From contig JACQBB010000113.1 of assembly GCA_016194625.1 (NCBI GenBank), positions 1 to 9,212 on the forward strand: 9,212 bases of DNA, written 5' to 3'. The notes under the pieces were generated by a model. It was not told the origin of the DNA. It saw only the letters and a list, made by a program, of their open reading frames with translations, and did no database searches. The position numbers and the translations under genes were made by a program. The DNA is from Elusimicrobiota bacterium (lineage in GTDB: Bacteria > Elusimicrobiota > Elusimicrobia > UBA1565 > UBA9628). Shown piece by piece: positions 5,825-9,212 of the stretch. Position 1 is the first letter of the stretch. The number at the start of each line of letters is the position of its first letter.

Positions 5825-6465
5825 GCGCCCTTCCCGAGTCCCGGATCCTGTTCGAGGACGAGCGCCTGGTCGCCGCGGACAAGCCCGCGGGCCGCCCGAC
5901 GATCCCCGGGCGGGGGGACGTCGGCGAGGCGCTCAATAAGGAACTCGAGCGCCGGCTGGGCGCCCGCCTGTTCGTCGTCCACCGCCTGGACCTGGAGGCG
6001 AGCGGCGTGGTCGTCCTGGCGAAGGACGCCGAGACCCACCGCCTGCTGTGCGCCGCGTTCGAGGGCCGCAAGGCCAAGAAGGTCTATCTGGCGGCCGTCG
6101 CCGGCGCGATGCGGGGGGAGGGCGTCGCCGATTCCCCGCTCAAGGAGTTCGGCTCCGGGCGCGTCGCGCCCGCTCCGGACGGGAAGCCCGCGCGCACGCG
6201 CTGGACGGTCGAGCGCTCCTGGCCGTCCGCGACGCTGCTGCGCGTCGAGCCCGAGACGGGGCGCAAGCACCAGATCCGCGCCCACCTCGCCTCGCTCGGA
6301 CACCCGATCCTGGGCGACCCGCGCTACGGACCGCCGCCGCGCCCGGTGAAGGGGGCGGCGCGCCTGATGCTGCACGCCATGTCGCTGTCCCTGGAGGCCG
6401 GCCGCCCCTACGCGTTCGAGGCCCCGCCCCCGGCCGATTTTTCCGCGGTCCTGGCCCGGCTCTGA
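5821..6465 (+). CDS. RluA-family RNA pseudouridine synthase, 214 aa
   Basis: This enzyme isomerises uridine to pseudouridine in rRNA or tRNA in the cytosol. It carries the RluA set: ADKPAGRPTIPG (19-30), HRLDLEASGVVVLAKD (54-69) with catalytic Asp57, KKVYLAAVAG (85-94 region), and TGRKHQIRAHLASLGHPILG followed by DPRYG. The usual HRLDxxTSG motif has Ala in place of Thr (HRLDLEASG), a mild change that keeps the catalytic Asp. It has no N-terminal S4 domain and is a short form of the family, so it resembles RluA/TruC-like small members. The target position cannot be assigned. The start is GTG 5821, overlapping the DUF167 stop as GTGA, and coupling is likely. It ends 108 nt before the secreted repeat protein, with no clear terminator between. 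Confidence 0.92.
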   Translation: MSALPESRILFEDERLVAADKPAGRPTIPGRGDVGEALNKELERRLGARLFVVHRLDLEASGVVVLAKDAETHRLLCAAFEGRKAKKVYLAAVAGAMRGEGVADSPLKEFGSGRVAPAPDGKPARTRWTVERSWPSATLLRVEPETGRKHQIRAHLASLGHPILGDPRYGPPPRPVKGAARLMLHAMSLSLEAGRPYAFEAPPPADFSAVLARL

Positions 6466-6506
6466 AGGCGTCCGAACTTTTTCCGGCCGCGGCCGTATGA
6501 TTCGTG

Positions 6507-6512
6507 TAGAAT
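6507..6512 (+). promoter_or_regulatory. Candidate -10 element of the secreted repeat-protein gene
   Basis: TAGAAT matches five of six positions, and would start transcription at about 6519, the first base of the hairpin described next. A second candidate, TATGAT at 6496-6501, would start about 11 nt earlier. No good -35 is visible at the right distance from either. Confidence 0.4.
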
Positions 6513-6518
6513 ACGCCG

Positions 6519-6535
6519 AGAGGGTCGCACCCTCT
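6519..6535 (+). other. 5' leader stem-loop of the secreted repeat-protein mRNA
   Basis: AGAGGGT-cgc-ACCCTCT is a perfect 7-bp stem with a 3-nt loop. It lies at or next to the predicted transcription start. Such a hairpin at the extreme 5' end would be expected to protect the mRNA from decay. It has no T-run long enough to be a terminator for the upstream gene. Confidence 0.5.
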
Positions 6536-6539
6536 TAAG

Positions 6540-6551
6540 ACATCATGATGT
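6540..6551 (+). repeat. Perfect 12-bp palindrome in the same leader
   Basis: ACATCATGATGT is self-complementary and flanked by TTAA on both sides. It lies just after the leader hairpin and before the AGGAGA site (6559-6564). It could be an operator or, as RNA, a dimerisation or pairing element. The function is unknown. Confidence 0.4.
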
Positions 6552-6573
6552 TAAACATAGGAGACCTAGGAAA

Positions 6574-6828
6574 ATGAAGAAGCTTCTGATCGCCGTTGCT
6601 CTGATCTCGTTCGCGGGCGTCGCGTTCGCGCAGGCCCCGGCCGCCGCGCCGGCCGCCCCCGCCGCTGAGGCCCCGAAGGCCGAGAAGAAGGTCGAGAAGA
6701 AGGCCGAGAAGAAGGCCCACAAGAAGGCCGAGAAGAAGGCCCACAAGAAGGCCGAGAAGAAGGCCGAGGAGAAGAAGGCGGAGGCCGCTCCCGCCGCCGC
6801 TCCCGCCGCCGCCCCGGTCGCGAAGTAA
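6574..6828 (+). CDS. Secreted Lys/Ala/Glu/His repeat protein, acid-shock (Asr)-like, 84 aa
   Basis: A clear Sec signal peptide, MKKLLIAVALISFAGVAFA, ends at residue 19 with an AFA-Q cleavage site. The mature part is low complexity: an Ala/Pro stretch (20-34), then a highly basic block (35-70) of KKAE and KKAH four-residue units with two histidines, then an Ala/Pro tail. The KKAE/KKAH spacing would favour a charged helix. By composition and size it resembles the enterobacterial acid-shock protein Asr, a periplasmic basic protein, but low-complexity resemblance is not homology. It could also bind envelope polymers, nucleic acid or metals. AGGAGA at 6559-6564 lies nine bases before ATG 6574. The leader is AT-rich with a hairpin, and a strong terminator follows, so this is a stand-alone and probably well-expressed gene. 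Confidence 0.85.
   Translation: MKKLLIAVALISFAGVAFAQAPAAAPAAPAAEAPKAEKKVEKKAEKKAHKKAEKKAHKKAEKKAEEKKAEAAPAAAPAAAPVAK
6715..6762 (+). repeat. Exact tandem repeat, two 24-bp units
   Basis: Two identical 24-bp copies (6715-6738, 6739-6762) each encode AHKKAEKK. They sit inside a wider 12-nt periodicity based on GCC GAG AAG AAG. Identity at the DNA level points to a recent duplication or slippage, and copy number may vary between strains. Confidence 0.85.
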
Positions 6829-6848
6829 TCCTTAACGCCGGAAAGACC

Positions 6849-6886
6849 CGGCCCCCGCGCGCGAGCGCGGGGGCCGTTTCTTTTTT
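6849..6886 (+). terminator. Strong rho-independent terminator after the secreted repeat protein
   Basis: A perfect 12-bp GC stem (6849-6860 with 6865-6876) closes on a GCGA tetraloop of the GNRA type. It is followed by TTT C TTTTTT (6877-6886). It lies 20 nt after the stop codon. Confidence 0.93.
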
Positions 6887-6911
6887 ATGCCCCAAGATGT
6901 TAGGTTTACTA

Positions 6912-6940
6912 TTGACAGATATGAGATTACCTGTTATATA
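6912..6940 (+). promoter_or_regulatory. Strong sigma-70-type promoter of the small ORF / MerR operon
   Basis: A perfect TTGACA (6912-6917), a 17-bp spacer and TATATA (6935-6940) are preceded by TG plus one base (6932-6934), an extended -10. The segment 6890-6950 is markedly AT-rich against the surroundings. Transcription would start near 6947, about 31 nt before the first ATG. Control by the encoded MerR protein is plausible but not shown. Confidence 0.8.
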
Positions 6941-6977
6941 TTCACAACTTGCCGTTCACGAGGGGCACAGGAGGATC

Positions 6978-7139
6978 ATGCCGATGATCGCGAAGGACCT
7001 GCTGCCGTGGATGTTCGTGAAGAGGACCGCGACCTGGACGCCGTACGCGAAGATCCGCTCGGAGGCCGTCCGCTCCGAGCCGCTGGCGTCTTTGGTCAAG
7101 GCCGCGCGCAAGCCCGGGAGACGCCCGCCTCGTGGGTAG
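6978..7139 (+). CDS. Small hypothetical protein, 53 aa (or 51 from 6984)
   Basis: I do not recognise it. It follows a strong promoter and a perfect AGGAGG (6969-6974). ATG 6978 is only 3 nt from that site, while the ATG at 6984 is 9 nt away and may be the better start, giving MIAKDLLPWMFVKRTATWTP. The product is basic, with an aromatic N-terminal half (two Trp, Phe, Tyr) and a C-terminal tail rich in Arg, Lys and Pro ending RRPPRG. There is no clear signal peptide or membrane segment. The last 8 nt overlap the MerR start (GTGGGTAG), so the two are cotranscribed and probably coupled. It may be a small partner of the regulator, a leader peptide that sets its translation, or the remnant of a larger gene. 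Confidence 0.55.
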   Translation: MPMIAKDLLPWMFVKRTATWTPYAKIRSEAVRSEPLASLVKAARKPGRRPPRG

Positions 7140-7416
7140 GCTCGACCGCCCCGTCCGGCGCACGCGCGCGACCCCGGTCTACACGATCGGGGCGGCGTCG
7201 CGGCTCACCGGCATCCCGATCTGGACCCTGCGCTGGATCGAGAAGCACGGACTCCTTCGGCCGGCCCGCACGCCCGGCCGCCAGCGGTTGTACTCGGACC
7301 TCGAGATGGAGATGCTCCGCGAGGTCCGCGAGCTGATGGAGCAGAAAGTGAACCTCGCCGGCATCCGCGTCATCCTGCGGATGCGCTCGTCCTCCCGCCC
7401 CGCCGCGCGTCCCTGA
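7132..7416 (+). CDS. MerR-family regulator, HspR-like, 94 aa
   Basis: This is a small DNA-binding regulator. The winged helix-turn-helix covers about residues 16-60: VYTIGAASRLTGIPIWTLRW, IEKHGLLRPARTPGRQRLYS, followed by DLEMEMLREVRELMEQKVNLAGIRVILRM. The NLAGI-x-x-I-L ending and the single-domain length match the HspR branch, repressors of chaperone operons, rather than metal-sensing MerR proteins, which have a longer dimer helix and cysteines. This protein has no Cys. The ligand- or chaperone-binding tail is short (RSSSRPAARP). GTG 7132 overlaps the small upstream ORF by 8 nt; GGGAG at 7116-7120 is a modest SD. No chaperone gene lies in the window, so a heat-shock role is inferred from the family only. 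A stem-loop begins right after the stop. Confidence 0.85.
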   Translation: MGRLDRPVRRTRATPVYTIGAASRLTGIPIWTLRWIEKHGLLRPARTPGRQRLYSDLEMEMLREVRELMEQKVNLAGIRVILRMRSSSRPAARP

Positions 7417-7440
7417 CGCGCCGAAAGTCCCTTCGGCGCG
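7417..7440 (+). terminator. Stem-loop directly after the MerR stop codon
   Basis: CGCGCCGAA and TTCGGCGCG form a perfect 9-bp stem with a 6-nt loop, starting at the first base after the TGA. No T-run follows directly; the nearest is TTTTT at 7471-7475. It probably blocks 3' decay or terminates weakly. Confidence 0.4.
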
Positions 7441-7500
7441 TGGGCCCTCCCTCACTCCCGCGTTGGGTCCTTTTTCGCGTCCCCGTTGGGCCCTTCGTTC
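7439..7500 (+). repeat. Three imperfect direct repeats upstream of the M50 promoter
   Basis: CGTGGGCCCT (7439), CGTTGGGTCCTTT (7461) and CGTTGGGCCCTTC (7484) recur at 22- and 23-bp steps, about two helical turns. They lie just upstream of the -35 element. Same-face spacing suggests protein binding sites. The first copy overlaps the MerR stem-loop. Confidence 0.4.
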
Positions 7501-7503
7501 CTG

Positions 7504-7517
7504 TTGACCCAGATCAA
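7504..7517 (+). promoter_or_regulatory. FNR/CRP-type box overlapping the M50 promoter
   Basis: TTGAC-CCAG-ATCAA matches nine of ten fixed bases of the FNR-family consensus TTGAT-N4-ATCAA. Its centre is at about -26 relative to the predicted start, between -35 and -10, a position that would repress rather than activate. Confidence 0.45.
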
Positions 7518-7530
7518 CACGCCCTATAAT
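7504..7530 (+). promoter_or_regulatory. Promoter of the M50 protease gene
   Basis: TTGACC (7504-7509) and a perfect TATAAT (7525-7530) are separated by 15 bp, shorter than the usual 17, which suggests a need for activation or regulation. Transcription would start near 7537, leaving a leader of about 60 nt with a small CCTTC-TAAAG-GAAGG hairpin (7540-7554). Confidence 0.65.
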
Positions 7531-7596
7531 GGACGCGGACCTTCTAAAGGAAGGCCCTCGCGGTTCGTCGTGGTGGCAATCAACGGGAGACTTGAG

Positions 7597-9212
7597 ATGA
7601 CCTCGATCCGAATGGGCCGGACCGTCAAATCCGGCATCGCCTCCGCCGTCAGCGTCGCGCTGTTCCTCGGTTCCGCGGGCGGACCCGCGTCGCGCGCCTA
7701 CGCGCAGTCGGTCCGCCTCGCGGCTCCCGGAGAGGCGACCGGCGCGGTGAGGGCGCTCCCGACCGCGGGCGTCTCCGCGGTCTCGGCGATCCCGGCCGTC
7801 AGCCTCGGCGTCCCGTCCGCGCTGGCGGCTCTCCCGTCCGCCTCCGCGCCGGCCGCCGCCCCGTCCGCCGCGCGCGCCGCGTCCGCGCCCGCTCTCTCCG
7901 CCTTGGCCGCGCCCGCGTCCGAGCCGAAGAAGGACGCCCCGTCGGCGCCGGCGTCGCGCCCCGCGCCCGCGCCCGCGAAGACCCCCAAGGCCTCCGACGG
8001 CGGCCCGCGCTGGGTCGAGACCGACCCGACGGCGCCCGGCAAGGACAAGGTCGAGGAAGGCTCCGGCCCGCGTTGGGTCGCCCCCGTGAAGACCGGCCTG
8101 TCCGGCTGGGTGTCCCGCCAGCTCTCGCGCTGGACCAAGGCCGACGCCGCGCAGTCGCGCCGCCAGTTCGACGGCGACTCCGCCCGCGCCGCCGACTCCT
8201 CGCCGGTCTCCGCGTCCGAGGCCGCGAGCTCCCACGCCCGCTCCCGCTCCCTGGCCAAGCCCTCGGCCGCCGAGCGCATCATCGCGGACCATTCGATCCC
8301 CACGCCCGAGGCCGCGCGCCAGGTCGGCGAACTGCGCCACGAGCACGGCACGCCGCTGTGGGCCAAGGTCGTCGCCCCGCTCTCCGTCGTCGCCGCCGTC
8401 GTCGCGGCCGTGCACTTCGGCGCCGTCGGCGTCGTGACCCTGGGCGCGGGCCTGGTGGTCTCGGTGCTGGCGCACGAGGTCGCGCACCTCGCGGTGCTGA
8501 AGGCGCTGGGCGACCACACCGCCGAGCACGCGGGCTCTCACAGCCTCAACCCGTTCCACCACGTGGACGCGGTGAAGACCATCATCCTGCCGGCGCTGTC
8601 GCTGGCGGTCTCCAGCGCGCTCCTGCCGTTCCCGGTCCTGCTCGGCTCGGGCAAGGCGGTGGACGCGGACTTCAACAACCTGCGCTCGCCGCTGGGCGGC
8701 CCGCGCTCGGCGCGCAACGCGTTCTGGGTGGCGGCGGCCGGTCCGCTGACGAACTTCGCGCTCGCGGGCCTGGCGTTCGGAGCCGTCGCGCTGCTTCCCG
8801 CCGGCGGCTTGCTGGCCGGCGTGGCGCTCGGCCTGGCGCATATGAACGTCGCGCTCGGCGTGTTCAATCTCCTGCCCCTGCCGCAGTTGGACGGCGGCAA
8901 GATGCTGGCCAGCGCCCTGCCCGAAGGACTGTACGCCAAGTGGGTGTACAACCCGAATGTCGAGAAAGGCTACCAGGGCCTTTTCCGGCGCCTGTACGAG
9001 GGCCCGACCAACCTGCTGACCTTCATCGGCGACAAGCTGGGCGTGAAGAGCCAGAAGGGCCTCAATCGCGTCGCCAACGGCGTCACCTTCGGCGCGCTGG
9101 CCGCGTTCTACGCGGTGGCTTACGTCCACTTCTCGGTGGCCATCCCGCTCCTGTTCCTGGCCCTGCCCTGCACGTACGACTACTGGTGCATCCGCGAGAA
9201 GGTGCGCTCCGA
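7597..9212 (+). CDS. M50 site-2 protease with long exported N-terminal extension (3' end outside window)
   Basis: This is an intramembrane zinc metalloprotease of the small M50B type, close in layout to YwhC/Rip3-like proteins. ATG 7597 has GGGAGA six bases upstream. Residues 1-37 look like a long signal peptide (VSVALFLGSAGGPASRAYA-Q). Residues 38-130 are almost only Ala, Pro, Ser and Val. A short motif GGPRWV / SGPRWV recurs at 135-140 and 156-161. The protease core starts near 254. HEVAH (293-297) gives two zinc ligands and the catalytic Glu294. LNPFHHVD (317-324) and WVAAAGPLTNFALAGL (377-392) are conserved family blocks. NLLPLPQLDGGKM (424-436) supplies the third ligand, Asp432. Further hydrophobic segments follow to the edge (498-523). 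All catalytic residues are intact. 538 codons are visible with no stop. The substrate is unknown; such proteases cut membrane-bound regulators or act in envelope quality control. Confidence 0.92.
   Translation, partial: MTSIRMGRTVKSGIASAVSVALFLGSAGGPASRAYAQSVRLAAPGEATGAVRALPTAGVSAVSAIPAVSLGVPSALAALPSASAPAAAPSAARAASAPALSALAAPASEPKKDAPSAPASRPAPAPAKTPKASDGGPRWVETDPTAPGKDKVEEGSGPRWVAPVKTGLSGWVSRQLSRWTKADAAQSRRQFDGDSARAADSSPVSASEAASSHARSRSLAKPSAAERIIADHSIPTPEAARQVGELRHEHGTPLWAKVVAPLSVVAAVVAAVHFGAVGVVTLGAGLVVSVLAHEVAHLAVLKALGDHTAEHAGSHSLNPFHHVDAVKTIILPALSLAVSSALLPFPVLLGSGKAVDADFNNLRSPLGGPRSARNAFWVAAAGPLTNFALAGLAFGAVALLPAGGLLAGVALGLAHMNVALGVFNLLPLPQLDGGKMLASALPEGLYAKWVYNPNVEKGYQGLFRRLYEGPTNLLTFIGDKLGVKSQKGLNRVANGVTFGALAAFYAVAYVHFSVAIPLLFLALPCTYDYWCIREKVRS

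Noticed and set aside
3559..6375. A 938-codon minus-strand open frame
   Set aside because: Only the receiver part (5562 downward) is meaningful. The rest is out-of-frame permease, antisense stress protein and antisense pseudouridine synthase.
6715..6762. Tandem 24-bp repeats as part of a CRISPR-like array
   Set aside because: There are no spacers; the units are contiguous, in frame and coding.
7591..7596. CTTGAG before the M50 ATG as an HspR (HAIR) operator
   Set aside because: HAIR is an inverted repeat with a second half ACTCAAG. Only half is present, and it falls at the start codon.
7096..9129. A 677-codon minus-strand open frame under the M50 gene
   Set aside because: The plus strand has a full M50 protease with all catalytic motifs, SD and promoter. 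The minus reading is low-complexity Arg/Gly/Ala/Asp sequence.

Overview
The window is very GC-rich, with GC-ending codons, and it encodes ordinary bacterial chromosomal functions. GTG starts and short overlaps are common. The mix of divergent two-component genes, a long Ala/Pro-rich exported M50 protease and a short Lys-rich secreted protein fits a GC-rich environmental Gram-negative lineage such as Elusimicrobiota or Myxococcota. That placement is a judgement from protein style only. I see no phage, insertion sequence, CRISPR array, tRNA or rRNA.

Layout. Bases 1-719 (minus) hold the 5' part of a family 2 glycosyltransferase, preceded by an unrecognised six-cysteine protein. A small histidine kinase (minus, 774-1577) and an OmpR/PhoB-type response regulator (plus, 1603-2310) sit head to head across 25 bp. 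The regulator overlaps a 272-residue protein of unknown function by GTGA. A two-domain universal stress protein follows (3182-3913). It converges, with one base between stop codons, on a minus-strand pair: a stand-alone receiver protein (5198-5562, apparently frameshifted at a C6 run) and an AzgA/PbuG-like purine permease (3915-5201). Divergent from that pair are a DUF167/YggU protein and an RluA-type pseudouridine synthase (5579-6465). Next come a secreted Lys/Ala/Glu/His repeat protein with a strong terminator (6574-6886), a strong promoter driving a small unknown ORF plus an HspR-like MerR regulator (6912-7416), and finally a secreted or membrane M50 site-2 protease with a 250-residue N-terminal extension that runs off the right edge (7597-9212).

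How it fits together. Sensing and stress themes recur: a kinase, two receivers, a Usp, an HspR-like regulator, an acid-shock-like periplasmic protein and an intramembrane protease. Nothing in the sequence proves they form one pathway. The most informative non-coding pattern is that four genes (glycosyltransferase, kinase, both receivers) have a TANNNT -10-like hexamer 6-7 nt before the start codon, as expected for leaderless mRNAs. Other genes have clear AGGAGG sites, and three downstream genes start at a GTGAGC overlap with the preceding stop. I see no convincing new defence or mobile system. The best leads are the coupled 272-residue protein, the frameshifted receiver, the leaderless start pattern and the control region of the M50 gene.
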